Shown here: positions 45,293 to 54,538 of the stretch, one piece after another | Position numbering within the stretch: the first letter of the stretch is position 1 | Layout of the letters: each line of letters begins with the position of its first letter | Source of the DNA: Lacisediminihabitans sp046156175 | Lineage (GTDB): Bacteria; Actinomycetota; Actinomycetes; Actinomycetales; Microbacteriaceae | Assembly (NCBI RefSeq): GCF_046156175.1 | Contig: NZ_JAYLVL010000001.1 | Coordinates: 124,001 to 188,000, forward strand | Direction of reading: 5' to 3' | DNA length: 64,000 bases | Position numbers and translations under genes: made by a program | The notes under the pieces: generated by a model | The model's input: only the letters and a program-made list of their open reading frames with translations | Told to the model about the DNA's origin: nothing | Databases searched by the model: none

Positions 45293-45298
45293 ATTCTA
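45293..45298 (-). promoter_or_regulatory. putative -10 box (TAGAAT) for uvrA, leaderless spacing
   Basis: TAGAAT ends seven bases before the GTG at 45285. No ribosome-binding site lies between them. Confidence 0.5.
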
Positions 45299-45331
45299 TG
45301 CAGGCCACCGACATTGAACCTCGGGGTTCGC

Positions 45332-47047
45332 TCAGTGCGTAGAGGCGAGTAGTGCCGGATCGGAGTGCCCCGGAATCTCCGGCCGGTATCGCACGACCAC
45401 CTTCGCCGGTCGTCGGCCGTTGAACGTCGTCGCCGTCACCGCCGTGTAGGCCCCCATGGCCGGACTCAGCAACAGGTCACCCTCCTCCAGCCGGGGCAAC
45501 GGATAATGGCGTGCCACCACATCCGCGCTGTCACAGGTCGGACCGCCGAGGGTGGTGGGGCGCAGCTCGGTCGGGCCGCCCGCCAACTCTGCGCGGGCCA
45601 CGATCACCGGGTGCACGCCCTCCGCGATCACATTCGAATAGCTGCCGTAGACGCCGTCGTCGATGAAACACCAGGTCTCCGACTCACGCTCCCGCACGCC
45701 CGTCACCCGGCTCACCACCGTTGCGGCCTCGGCGACGAGGATGCGCCCGGGTTCCGCCAGGATGCGCAGACGGGATGATCGGGGCTCGAGCAGGGGACGG
45801 ATCGCGGCCGCGATCTCCTCGATGCCCGCGACATCCGTGCGGTAGCCGACCGGGAATCCCCCGCCGATGTCGAGCATCGTGAATTCGATGTCCCACTGTC
45901 GTTCGAGGCGATCCATCAGTTCGAGGGTGTCGGCCGTCGCGGCAGCGAAGGCGGCGATGCTGTCGAGCTGGCTTCCGACGTGGAAGCTGAATCCCGCGAT
46001 ACGACTCCCCTGGGCGATCGCCCGGGAGAGGAGCACCTCCGCCTCGACGGCGGATACCCCGAACTTGCTCGACAGGTCGCTCTTGGCCTCCGGGTTCGCA
46101 TACGACAGTCGGATGAGGAGGTTCACGTTGCCGGGAACATGGCGGAACTTCGCGAGCTCGCCCAGGCTGTCGATCACGAAGGTGCGGATGCCGAGCACGT
46201 AGGCACGGGTGATCTCGGTCGCGGACTTGACGGGCTGGGTGTGGATGATGCGGTCCGGGCTCACATGCTGGCCGGCCACCAGGTCGATCTCTCCATCACT
46301 CGCCACGTCGAATGACCCGCCGAGGGAAGCGATGGTCTCGATGACCTCCGGATGAGACAGGGCCTTCACCGCGTAGTGCCAGTGGACGAAGGGAAGTGCG
46401 GAACGGAGGCGGCCGTATTGTGAAGCCACGGTGCCCAGATCGAGCAGCATGAGCGGGCTGCCGTGGGTCGTCACCAGGGCGTCGAGATCGATTCCCGAGA
46501 GCGAGCGGCGGATCGTGTCGAGGCGCAGGGCCCTGATCTGCGGGGTGAGGACCGTGTCGTCGGCCGGCGGTGTCCCTGCCTGCCTCCTGGCGTCATCCCA
46601 GCGTCGACCGAGCACATAGCCGAAGCCCGCGATGCCGTAGAAGACGAGGTCCGCACCGATCTTTCCGGCGATCCACCCCGCTGCGGGAAGTCCGATGAGC
46701 ACGGGAGCGAGCCAGAGCAACAGCGGGCGGACGGCAAGCGTGTCGATCAGCTCGGCCGGACCGAATTCGACCGCCGAGAGCCATGCGGTGCGAGCGATCG
46801 CCGATCGCCGTCGCGCGCCGGGATCCCCGCGCGAATCGCGCCATTGCTCGGCGAAGTTGCGGGCACCGGCGACCCCGTAGAAGCCGAGGTTCTCACCGAT
46901 AGTGCCCGCGATCGCCGCGACGAAGAGCGACCCGCTCAGTCGGTAGGAGATCGCGGCGGCGGCGAGGGCGGTCGCGGTGCCCGCGATCTCACTCGGAAGG
47001 TACCGTCGGATCCAGAATCCGACGCCTCGCGCATTCCCAGCCGACAC
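45332..47047 (-). CDS. membrane-anchored ornithine/lysine-type decarboxylase (fold III PLP) with duplicated N-terminal membrane domain
   Basis: 571 residues in two parts. Residues about 165-571 are an alanine-racemase-fold PLP decarboxylase: the Schiff-base lysine is K228 (HYAVKAL), GGGFPVGY (395-402) and AEPGR (431-435) hold the PLP phosphate, and GPTCDSAD (502-509) gives the catalytic C505-D506 pair characteristic of eukaryotic-type ornithine decarboxylases. Residues 20-152 are hydrophobic and made of two similar units (20-71 and 99-152), each ending in G-x-L-x-FYG-x-AG. The family normally has no membrane part. The product should make putrescine or cadaverine at the membrane. Start is GTG with GGGAGA upstream. 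It lies between uvrA and uvrB on the same strand with 46 and 90 bases of spacing. Activity on diaminopimelate or arginine is less likely from the CDSAD motif. Confidence 0.82.
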   Translation of the reverse strand: MSAGNARGVGFWIRRYLPSEIAGTATALAAAAISYRLSGSLFVAAIAGTIGENLGFYGVAGARNFAEQWRDSRGDPGARRRSAIARTAWLSAVEFGPAELIDTLAVRPLLLWLAPVLIGLPAAGWIAGKIGADLVFYGIAGFGYVLGRRWDDARRQAGTPPADDTVLTPQIRALRLDTIRRSLSGIDLDALVTTHGSPLMLLDLGTVASQYGRLRSALPFVHWHYAVKALSHPEVIETIASLGGSFDVASDGEIDLVAGQHVSPDRIIHTQPVKSATEITRAYVLGIRTFVIDSLGELAKFRHVPGNVNLLIRLSYANPEAKSDLSSKFGVSAVEAEVLLSRAIAQGSRIAGFSFHVGSQLDSIAAFAAATADTLELMDRLERQWDIEFTMLDIGGGFPVGYRTDVAGIEEIAAAIRPLLEPRSSRLRILAEPGRILVAEAATVVSRVTGVRERESETWCFIDDGVYGSYSNVIAEGVHPVIVARAELAGGPTELRPTTLGGPTCDSADVVARHYPLPRLEEGDLLLSPAMGAYTAVTATTFNGRRPAKVVVRYRPEIPGHSDPALLASTH

Positions 47048-47137
47048 GACATCCGCTCTCCCGAGGCCACGGGGGCGACCTCATTACCGACTAGGAGGCA
47101 GGCGAGGGCGCGCTGATACAGCTCGCGTCCCGTGAAT

Positions 47138-49207
47138 TCAGGAGATGTGTCCGGCGGCTTCCATCTGGCGAAGTTCCTTCTTGAGGTCGGAGACCTCGTC
47201 CCGCAGCCGTCCGGCGAGTTCGAACTTGAGCTCGCCCGCCGCCTGGAGCATCTGGTCGTTGAGGTCCCGGATGATCGACTCGAGATCGTTCGCCCCGCTG
47301 GCCGCGAGGCCACCATGACGCTTGAGATTCGGCGTGGGAGATCGCTTGCGCCCGTCCCGGCTGGAGAGCAGCTCCGCTGTGTCCGCGCCCTCGCGGTTGA
47401 GCGACTCGGTGATGTCGGCGATCTTCTTGCGCAGCGGCTGCGGATCGACGCCTCGCTCGAGGTTGTAGGCGACCTGGAGTTCGCGTCGTCGGGTTGTCTC
47501 GGAGATCGCGAGCTTCATCGAGTCGGTCATCACGTCGGCGTACATGTGCACGGCCCCGGAGACGTTGCGTGCGGCGCGACCGATCGTCTGGATCAGTGAG
47601 GTCGACGACCGCAGGAAGCCCTCCTTGTCGGCATCGAGGATCGCGACGAGCGAGACCTCCGGCAGGTCGAGGCCCTCTCTCAGCAGGTTGATCCCCACCA
47701 GCACGTCATAGACGCCCTGGCGGAGTTCGGTGAGCAACTCCACCCGGCGAAGCGTGTCGACATCCGAGTGGAGGTAGCGAACGCGAACACCCGCCTCCCC
47801 GAGGAACTCGGTGAGCTCTTCGGCCATCTTCTTGGTGAGCGTCGTCACCAACACACGTTCGTTCGCGGCCGTGCGCTTGCGGATCTCCTCGAGCAGGTCG
47901 TCGATCTGGCCCTTCGAAGGCTTCACCACGATCTCCGGGTCGATGAGACCGGTCGGGCGGATGATCTGCTCCACCACACTGTCGGTGATGCCCATCTCGT
48001 ACTTGCCCGGGGTCGCGGAGAGGTAGACCTTCTGGCCGACCCGGTCGAGGAACTCGTTGAATTTGAGCGGGCGGTTGTCGAGCGCACTCGGCAGTCGGAA
48101 ACCGTGATCGACGAGAGTGCGCTTGCGCGAGGCATCCCCTTCGTACATCGCACCGATCTGAGGAACGGTGACGTGCGATTCGTCGATCACCACGAGGAAG
48201 TCGTCGGGGAAGTAGTCGATCAGGCAGTGCGGTGCTTCACCCGGCTGGCGCTGGTCGATGTGGCGCGAGTAGTTCTCGATCCCGCTGCAGAATCCGATCT
48301 GCTCCATCATCTCGATATCGAAGGTCGTGCGCATGCGCAATCGCTGAGCCTCGAGCAGCTTGCCCTCCCGTTCGAGCTGCTTCAAGCGATCCTCGAGCTC
48401 GACCTTGATGGTCTTGATCGCGGCATGCATGCGTTCCTGGCCGGCCACATAGTGAGACCCGGGAAAGACCGAAACCGCGTCGAGCTTCTGCACCACGTCT
48501 CCCGTGAGGGGATGAAGGCTGTACAGCCCTTCGATCTCATCGCCGAACATCTCGATCCGGATCGCGAGTTCCTCGTACATGGGGATGATCTCGATGGTGT
48601 CTCCGCGCACACGGAAGTTGCCGCGGGAGAAGTCGACGTCGTTGCGCTGATACTGCATCGACACGAACTTGCGGATGAGCGTCTCCCGGTTGATCGACAT
48701 GCCCACCTGGAGCGCCATCATGGCCTCCAGATACTCCTCGGACGAACCCAGCCCGTAGATGCAGGAGACCGTGGAGACGACGATCACGTCGCGACGACTG
48801 AGCAGGGCGTTGGTGGTCGAATGACGCAGTCGCTCCACCTCGGCGTTCACCGAGGAGTCCTTCTCGATGAAGGTGTCGGTCTGTGGCACATAGGCCTCTG
48901 GCTGGTAGTAGTCGTAATACGACACGAAGTATTCGACGGCGTTGTTCGGCATGAGCTCGCGGAACTCGTTGGCGAGCTGCGCCGCGAGGGTCTTGTTGTG
49001 CGCGAGCACGAGAGTGGGCCGCTGCACGGCCTCGATGAGCCAGGCCGTCGTCGCGGACTTGCCGGTTCCGGTGGCGCCGAGCAGCACAATGTCCGTCTCG
49101 CCCGCATTGATCCGCGAAGTCAGTTCCGCGATCGCCGCGGGCTGATCGCCGCTCGGCGTGTATTCGCTGATGACCTCGAACGGGCGCACTGAACGTGTCG
49201 GTTCCAT
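47138..49207 (-). CDS. uvrB: excinuclease ABC subunit B
   Basis: 689 residues. GATGTGKSATTAW is Walker A, the beta-hairpin region is YYDYYQPEAYVPQTDT, the DESH helicase motif is IDESHVT, and the C-terminal UVR motif (LNDQMLQAAGELKFELAGRL) contacts UvrC. It verifies the lesion and loads UvrC. No ribosome-binding site; TAAGCT lies six bases before the ATG. It is separated from uvrA by the decarboxylase gene. Confidence 0.97.
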   Translation of the reverse strand: MEPTRSVRPFEVISEYTPSGDQPAAIAELTSRINAGETDIVLLGATGTGKSATTAWLIEAVQRPTLVLAHNKTLAAQLANEFRELMPNNAVEYFVSYYDYYQPEAYVPQTDTFIEKDSSVNAEVERLRHSTTNALLSRRDVIVVSTVSCIYGLGSSEEYLEAMMALQVGMSINRETLIRKFVSMQYQRNDVDFSRGNFRVRGDTIEIIPMYEELAIRIEMFGDEIEGLYSLHPLTGDVVQKLDAVSVFPGSHYVAGQERMHAAIKTIKVELEDRLKQLEREGKLLEAQRLRMRTTFDIEMMEQIGFCSGIENYSRHIDQRQPGEAPHCLIDYFPDDFLVVIDESHVTVPQIGAMYEGDASRKRTLVDHGFRLPSALDNRPLKFNEFLDRVGQKVYLSATPGKYEMGITDSVVEQIIRPTGLIDPEIVVKPSKGQIDDLLEEIRKRTAANERVLVTTLTKKMAEELTEFLGEAGVRVRYLHSDVDTLRRVELLTELRQGVYDVLVGINLLREGLDLPEVSLVAILDADKEGFLRSSTSLIQTIGRAARNVSGAVHMYADVMTDSMKLAISETTRRRELQVAYNLERGVDPQPLRKKIADITESLNREGADTAELLSSRDGRKRSPTPNLKRHGGLAASGANDLESIIRDLNDQMLQAAGELKFELAGRLRDEVSDLKKELRQMEAAGHIS

Positions 49208-49213
49208 GATCCC

Positions 49214-49219
49214 AGCTTA
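49214..49219 (-). promoter_or_regulatory. putative -10 box (TAAGCT) for uvrB, leaderless spacing
   Basis: TAAGCT ends six bases before the ATG at 49207; the intervening GGGATC is at most a weak ribosome-binding site. Confidence 0.45.
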
Positions 49220-49269
49220 GATATCACCACCGACAGTCCGGACCGATATCTCCGTGGGCGCAATGAGGC

Positions 49270-49881
49270 TCAGGCGATGCGGGGAAGGCTCTCCCAAAGC
49301 GCCTCCGCCTGTGCGATCGTCTCGTCGAGACTGCCGTTGCTGTCGATCACGACGTCGGCGATCACCAGACGCTCGGTATCGGTCGCCTGGGAGTTGAGCC
49401 GGTGGCGCGCCTCCTCGCGGGTGAGCCCACGGAGTTCGACCAGTCGCCGCAGCCTCGTATCGGCGCTCGCATTGACTACCACCACGAGGTCGAAGTCGTG
49501 ATACCCCGGCTCCCGGGACGCCTCCACCAGGAGCGGCACGTCATAGACGACCACCGCGTTCGGATCGGCCCGGTCCGCAGCGGCGAAGAGCTCGGCGCTG
49601 AGGCGACGGATGGCCGGATGAGTGATCGCGTTGAGCGCGAGCCGGGCATCCGGGTCCTGGAAGATCAGCGCGCCGAGCGCCGGACGGTCGAGGGACCCAT
49701 CGGTCGCGATGACGCCGGGACCGAAACGCTCCGCTATCTCGGCGAGGCCGGGCGTGTTCGGTGCGACGACATCCCGGGCGAGCTTGTCTGCATCCACCAC
49801 GGTCGCGCCGAGCTGCTCGAGGCGATTCGCGACGACTGTCTTGCCGGAGGCGATGCCGCCGGTCAGTCCGATGAGATACAC
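49270..49881 (-). CDS. coaE: dephospho-CoA kinase
   Basis: 203 residues. LTGGIASGKT is the P-loop, DADKLARDVV the substrate site and RL-x-SQATDTERL the lid region. It phosphorylates dephospho-CoA in the last step of CoA synthesis. GTG 49881 is preferred over GTG 49914: the product then begins MYLIGLTGG as usual for the family, and TAGCAT lies seven bases before it, giving a leaderless start. Neither candidate has a good ribosome-binding site. It follows rpsA, the order known from mycobacteria. Confidence 0.93.
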   Translation of the reverse strand: MYLIGLTGGIASGKTVVANRLEQLGATVVDADKLARDVVAPNTPGLAEIAERFGPGVIATDGSLDRPALGALIFQDPDARLALNAITHPAIRRLSAELFAAADRADPNAVVVYDVPLLVEASREPGYHDFDLVVVVNASADTRLRRLVELRGLTREEARHRLNSQATDTERLVIADVVIDSNGSLDETIAQAEALWESLPRIA

Positions 49882-49888
49882 GCGGACA

Positions 49889-49894
49889 ATGCTA
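49889..49894 (-). promoter_or_regulatory. putative -10 box (TAGCAT) for coaE
   Basis: TAGCAT ends seven bases before the GTG at 49881 and lies downstream of the rpsA terminator, so coaE can have its own transcript. Confidence 0.5.
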
Positions 49895-49928
49895 GTGGCC
49901 TCGCGACGACGCACCCTGGCTTAACGAC

Positions 49929-49960
49929 GGAACGGCCGGACCCGTGGGCCCGGCCGTTCC
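49929..49960 (-). terminator. hairpin terminator after rpsA
   Basis: GGAACGGCCGG (49929-49939) and CCGGCCGTTCC (49950-49960) are perfect 11-base arms around a 10-base loop, 12 bases after the rpsA stop. There is no T-tract. Confidence 0.7.
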
Positions 49961-49972
49961 GAAAGGGACTGC

Positions 49973-51418
49973 TTAGGAGTTGGAGCTCAGCTTCTCGCGA
50001 AGAGCCGCGAGTGCCTCGTCGTCCGCCAGCGTTCCGGCGGAGTCGGCGTCGTTCGAGAACGAGGAGCCTCCGGCGACCGGTGCGTCGCTGATCTCGTCGG
50101 CGGTCGCAACCTGCTTCTTGTGGGCTTCCCAGCGAGCCTGGGCTGCAGCGTAGTCCTGCTCCCACTTCTCGCGCTGGGACTCGAAGCCCTCTTTCCACTC
50201 GTTGGTCTCCGGGTCGAAGCCGTCCGGGTACTTGTAGTTGCCCGCCTCGTCGTACTCGGTGAGCATTCCGTAGAGCGCCGGGTCGAACTCGGTGCCTTCG
50301 GGGTCGACGCCCTCGTTCGCCTGCTTCAGCGAGAGGGAGATGCGGCGACGCTCGAGGTCGATGTCGATGACCTTGACGAAGACCTCGTCGCCGACCGAAA
50401 CGACCTGCTCGGCGAGCTCGACATGCTTGCCCGAGAGCTCCGAGATGTGCACGAGGCCCTCGATGCCCTCTGCAACGCGAACGAACGCGCCGAAGGGGAC
50501 GAGCTTCGTGACCTTTCCGGGAGCAACCTGGCCGATGGCGTGGGTGCGGGCGAATACCTGCCACGGGTCTTCCTGCGTCGCCTTGAGCGACAGAGAGACG
50601 CGCTCGCGCTCGAGGTCGACCTCAAGGATCTCGACGGTGACCTCCTGGCCAACCTCGACGACCTCTGAGGCGTGCTCGATGTGCTTCCAGCTGAGTTCGG
50701 AGACGTGGACGAGACCGTCGACGCCACCGAGGTCGACGAACGCACCGAAGTTGACGATCGACGAGACGACACCCTTACGGACCTGGCCCTTGGCGAGGTT
50801 GTTGAGGAACGTCGTGCGGCTTTCGGACTGGGTCTGCTCGAGGAGCGCGCGGCGAGAAAGCACAACGTTGTTGCGGTTCTTGTCGAGCTCGAGGATCTTG
50901 GCCTCGATCTCCTGGCCGAGGTACGGCGTGAGGTCGCGCACGCGGCGCAGCTCGATGAGCGAGGCCGGGAGGAATCCGCGGAGTCCGATGTCGACGATGA
51001 GACCGCCCTTGACGACCTCGATGACCGAACCGGTGACGACGCCGTCCGCATCCTTGATCTTCTCCACATCGCCCCACGCACGCTCGTACTGAGCGCGCTT
51101 CTTGGAGAGGATGAGCCGGCCTTCTTTGTCTTCCTTCTGGAGGACGAGGGCTTCGACCACATCGCCGACCTGGACGACCTCGGTGGGGTCCACGTCGTGC
51201 TTGATGGAGAGTTCACGGGAGGGGATTACACCCTCGGTCTTGTAACCGACGTCGAGGAGGACCTCGTCACGATCGATCTTGACGACGGTGCCCTCGATGA
51301 GGTCTCCGTCGTTGAAGAATTTGAGAGTCTTTTCGACCGCGGCGAGAAAGTCTTCAGCAGATCCGATGTCGTTGATTGCGACCTGCTTGGGCGCCTTGTC
51401 GGTCGTTACGATTGTCAT
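49973..51418 (-). CDS. rpsA: 30S ribosomal protein S1
   Basis: 481 residues with four S1 RNA-binding domains (about 36-105, 122-190, 207-276 and 293-362), the actinobacterial arrangement; enterobacterial S1 has six. The domains show the usual GxVxxIxxxGAFVDLGGVDGLVHVSELSW pattern in pieces such as NFGAFVDLGGVDGLVHVSEL. The acidic C-terminal tail (about 370-481) is variable. It helps mRNA bind the 30S subunit. ATG 51418 is the family start (MTIVTTDK). The upstream region holds a TAGACT box. S1 has little part in leaderless initiation, which seems frequent here. Confidence 0.96.
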   Translation of the reverse strand: MTIVTTDKAPKQVAINDIGSAEDFLAAVEKTLKFFNDGDLIEGTVVKIDRDEVLLDVGYKTEGVIPSRELSIKHDVDPTEVVQVGDVVEALVLQKEDKEGRLILSKKRAQYERAWGDVEKIKDADGVVTGSVIEVVKGGLIVDIGLRGFLPASLIELRRVRDLTPYLGQEIEAKILELDKNRNNVVLSRRALLEQTQSESRTTFLNNLAKGQVRKGVVSSIVNFGAFVDLGGVDGLVHVSELSWKHIEHASEVVEVGQEVTVEILEVDLERERVSLSLKATQEDPWQVFARTHAIGQVAPGKVTKLVPFGAFVRVAEGIEGLVHISELSGKHVELAEQVVSVGDEVFVKVIDIDLERRRISLSLKQANEGVDPEGTEFDPALYGMLTEYDEAGNYKYPDGFDPETNEWKEGFESQREKWEQDYAAAQARWEAHKKQVATADEISDAPVAGGSSFSNDADSAGTLADDEALAALREKLSSNS

Positions 51419-51542
51419 GTAGTAGTTGCTCCAGGATGGACATTTATTTGGGCCTGCCGCAGGGACGTGCTGTCTTGCGAAGTATTTCGTGTGTTTTCCG
51501 CGACTGGCAGGCGGATGGATTGCCACAGAATTGCGACATTTC

Positions 51543-51548
51543 AGTCTA
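51543..51548 (-). promoter_or_regulatory. putative -10 box (TAGACT) for rpsA
   Basis: TATAGACT stands 124 bases before the rpsA ATG in the 252-base gap, implying a long leader. The -35 region is GC-rich and unconvincing. Confidence 0.35.
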
Positions 51549-51670
51549 TAGCCCCCCAATGACCCGCGCCACCCGGCCCGATCCGCGCGTTGCACCCGTC
51601 CCTTTCTGCTCCCTGGCGCTACCCGGTCAGCACTTATCGACGGATCGGCGCGCTCTGGTGACCCACGGGG

Positions 51671-52642
51671 TCACTGGCGCGCGGCGACTATTGCGCGCAG
51701 GGCGGGCCGCAGCTCGGGATATTCGAAGGTGTAGCCGGCCCTGGTGAGCCGCTCGGGAAGCACCCAGCGACTCTTGAGCACCAACTCGGTCTCGGACCTG
51801 ATGACGGCCGAACCGATCTCGAGCATCCAGCGTGCCGCCGGAAGCCCGAACGGCATCCCCACGACATCCCGGATGGTCTGCATCACGGTGCGGTTATCGC
51901 TCGGGTGTGGAGAGCTCAGGTTGACGGCACCGTCGATGTCGGGATGTCCCCGAAGAAAACGGATGATGCCGAGCACGTCGGCCAGGTGAATCCAGCTGAA
52001 CTTCTGGCGGCCCTCACTCCCCTGGTTCTCGTGGAACGTGCCGGCCGCGCGTCGGGCGGGACTCGCGAACCAGTGACCATCCAACTGTGCTCCCCCGAGG
52101 CCCAGCCGCGCCAGCGCGATGAGCGGGCGCAGGGCGCTGCCGTCACCGAGCACGATCGCCATCCGAAGCGCGACTCGCCGCGTGCCCGGCAACTCGCCCT
52201 CGAAGAACTCCTGCTCCCATGCCCGTGCAACGTCCACCGAGAAGCCCTCGCCGAGCTCGCCGGTCGACTCGGTCATCGGTCGGTCTTCGGCATGCCGGTA
52301 GATCGTCGCGGTCGATGAATTGATCCAGAGCGAGGGCGGATTCTGGCACCCGCGAATCGCCTCGGCGAGCTCCCGCGTCGTCTGCACCCGGGAGCGCAGG
52401 ATCTCGGCCCGGTTGGCCGCGGTGTAGCGGCAGTTGACGCTCTTCCCTGCGAGGTTGATGAGCAGGTCGGCCCCGTCGATCAGGTCGACGATGGCGGCGG
52501 TGTCTCCCCACGTGGCGTCCGCGCCGTCACGTCCGATGACCCGCACCGATGCGCCGGCGGCACGGAACGAATCGGCGAGATAGCGTCCGATGAACCCGGA
52601 TGCCCCGGCGATCACGATCCGGTCGGCAAAGGTCTCGGTCAT
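51671..52642 (-). CDS. TIGR01777 family epimerase (SDR superfamily, DUF1731 C-terminus)
   Basis: 323 residues. GASGFIGRYL (about 14-23) is the Rossmann loop; INLAGKSVNCRYTAANRAEI is the conserved block of the TIGR01777 family, whose members resemble the cell division inhibitor SulA-like epimerases. The C-terminal 50 residues (LVLKSRWVLPERLTRAGYTF) are DUF1731. NAD(P) binding is expected but the substrate is unknown. ATG 52642 is chosen; a longer frame upstream is not conserved. It is 167 bases downstream of the DUF885 gene. Confidence 0.82.
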   Translation of the reverse strand: MTETFADRIVIAGASGFIGRYLADSFRAAGASVRVIGRDGADATWGDTAAIVDLIDGADLLINLAGKSVNCRYTAANRAEILRSRVQTTRELAEAIRGCQNPPSLWINSSTATIYRHAEDRPMTESTGELGEGFSVDVARAWEQEFFEGELPGTRRVALRMAIVLGDGSALRPLIALARLGLGGAQLDGHWFASPARRAAGTFHENQGSEGRQKFSWIHLADVLGIIRFLRGHPDIDGAVNLSSPHPSDNRTVMQTIRDVVGMPFGLPAARWMLEIGSAVIRSETELVLKSRWVLPERLTRAGYTFEYPELRPALRAIVAARQ

Positions 52643-52809
52643 GGGATTTCTCGATCCTGTGTTGGTCTGAGGAGAAGGGTCGTCGAACTCCCGCGCGGCG
52701 GCGGGTCGCCGATCGAGCCGTCCAGAAAGAACTGCTCGATCGGCGACATCACCGCCACCTGAATCCGCGGAACGCCGGGCGACACCCGACCTTGCCGACG
52801 GTGGGGATG

Positions 52810-54495
52810 CTACGCGAGCAGAGCCGCCTTCAGCGTGTCGAGGCCGACACCGCCGATGTCGAGGGCCTTCTTGTGGAACGCCTTGATGTCGAAGGCCGCT
52901 CCCTCGCGACGGGCATATTCGTCGCGAAGCTGTTCCCATATCCGCTGCCCGATCTTGTAGGAGGGCGCCTGTCCGGGCCAGCCGAGGTAGCGGTTGACTT
53001 CGAACCGCACGAACTCCGGGCTCATGTTGACGTTCTCGCCGAGGAATCCGAAGGCATATTCGCCGGTCCAGGGGCCCGAGCCGTCGGGAAGCGTCTTTTC
53101 CAGGTGCACCCCGATGTCGAGCACCACCCGGGCAGCGCGCATCCGCTGTCCATCGAGCATGCCGAGCCGGTCGGCGGGGTCATCGAGGTATCCGAGCTGC
53201 TCCATCAGGCGTTCCGCGTAGAGCGCCCAGCCCTCGGCGTGCCCCGACGTTCCGGCATTGCGACGCCAGGTATTGAGCAGTGCCTTGTTGTAGACGGCCT
53301 GGCCGATCTGCAGGTGATGCCCTGGCACTCCCTCGTGGTACACGGTCGTGAGCTCGCGCCAGGTGTCGAATTCGGTGACGCCTTCCGGAACGCTCCACCA
53401 CATACGTCCCGCCCGGGAGAAATCGTCGGTGGGAGGCGTGTAGTAGATGCCGCCCTCCTGGGTCGGGGCGATCATGCATTCGAGCCGACGAACCTCGGCG
53501 GGGATGTCGAAGTGCACCCGCGAGAGCTCCTCCACGGCGCGGTCGCTGGTCTCCTGCATCCATTTCTGCAGGGCATCCGTGCCATGCAGCTTGCGACTCG
53601 CATCCTGGTCGAGGAAGGCGATCGCCTCCAATACGGTCGCGCCGGGCTTGATCTCGCGGGCGATCGACTCCTGCTCCGCCGTCATCCGGGCGAGTTCCTC
53701 GATGCCCCATTCGTAGGTCTCGTCGAGGTCGACGACGGCGCCGAGGAAGTCACGCGAGGCGAGCGTATAGATGTCGCGGCCTACGGCATCGCGTTCCGGT
53801 GCGTGCGGGGCGAGCTCGTTCTGGAGAAAGTCGGAGAGGCTCGCGTAGGCGCCGGCGGAGTCGCGTGCCGCTGCCGCGAGATCGCCGCGCAATGACACGG
53901 GAAGATCGCTGTCTCCCGCCCGCGCTCCCTCGGCGAGCCGATAGAAGAAACCGGTATCGGCCACCTGCTTGGCCGCCTGCGCCAGGACCTCCCGCACCTG
54001 GCGGATGGCCGGCACATTTCCAGCGGCGATACCGGTTCGCAGGGTACGGATGTAGCCGTCCATGGCGGCCGGGAGGTTACGCATCCGCGTGGCGACGTGC
54101 GACCAGTCTTCTTCCGTGTCGGTCGGCATCAGGTCGAAGATGTCTCGGAGGCTCTGCGGTGCGGACGCGATGACGTTGAGATCACGCTGGCCGAATCCGG
54201 CCTCGTGCTTGTCGATCTGGAGTTGGAGTTCACGGCTGAGGTCCATCTTGGTGACCTCATCGACCGCATCCACGGCAGTGGCGGCCTGGATGCTCGCGAG
54301 GGTCTTCCTGACCTCCGAGATCACCCGCTCGGCGCCCTCCGGCGAGTAGTCGGCGTACTCGCCCTCGTGTCCTTCGCGGCCGAGGTACACGCGATACTCC
54401 GGGAAGAGATCGAGCTCGGTATCGACCCAGGTCTCGGCTATCGCATCGATGGGGGTGGTGGGACGGGCCTCGTGGGCCTGGTCTGCATCAGTCAT
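52810..54495 (-). CDS. DUF885 family protein (metallopeptidase-like)
   Basis: 561 residues, no signal peptide. HEGVPGHH (387-394) followed by E421 in SGHAEGWALYAE is a gluzincin-type zinc site, shared by the DUF885 proteins, which are related to M32/M3-like carboxypeptidases. The remaining length is helical. Substrates are unknown; peptidase activity is inferred from the motif. TAGGCT lies six bases before the ATG with no ribosome-binding site. It stands between the HPr gene and the epimerase gene and probably has its own promoter. Confidence 0.82.
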   Translation of the reverse strand: MTDADQAHEARPTTPIDAIAETWVDTELDLFPEYRVYLGREGHEGEYADYSPEGAERVISEVRKTLASIQAATAVDAVDEVTKMDLSRELQLQIDKHEAGFGQRDLNVIASAPQSLRDIFDLMPTDTEEDWSHVATRMRNLPAAMDGYIRTLRTGIAAGNVPAIRQVREVLAQAAKQVADTGFFYRLAEGARAGDSDLPVSLRGDLAAAARDSAGAYASLSDFLQNELAPHAPERDAVGRDIYTLASRDFLGAVVDLDETYEWGIEELARMTAEQESIAREIKPGATVLEAIAFLDQDASRKLHGTDALQKWMQETSDRAVEELSRVHFDIPAEVRRLECMIAPTQEGGIYYTPPTDDFSRAGRMWWSVPEGVTEFDTWRELTTVYHEGVPGHHLQIGQAVYNKALLNTWRRNAGTSGHAEGWALYAERLMEQLGYLDDPADRLGMLDGQRMRAARVVLDIGVHLEKTLPDGSGPWTGEYAFGFLGENVNMSPEFVRFEVNRYLGWPGQAPSYKIGQRIWEQLRDEYARREGAAFDIKAFHKKALDIGGVGLDTLKAALLA

Positions 54496-54501
54496 TCCCC
54501 G

Positions 54502-54507
54502 AGCCTA
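54502..54507 (-). promoter_or_regulatory. putative -10 box (TAGGCT) for the DUF885 gene
   Basis: TAGGCT ends six bases before the ATG at 54495; the spacer CGGGGA gives at best a weak ribosome-binding site. Confidence 0.5.
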
Positions 54508-54538
54508 GAACAGTCGGTCCCTCCTGATCAGAGCGACG

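Noticed and set aside
45332..47047. Diaminopimelate decarboxylase (lysA) or alanine racemase
   Set aside because: The GPTCDSAD motif is that of ornithine/lysine decarboxylases; lysA has a different ending around GPxCxSxD with a longer C-terminal block, and alanine racemase lacks the motif.
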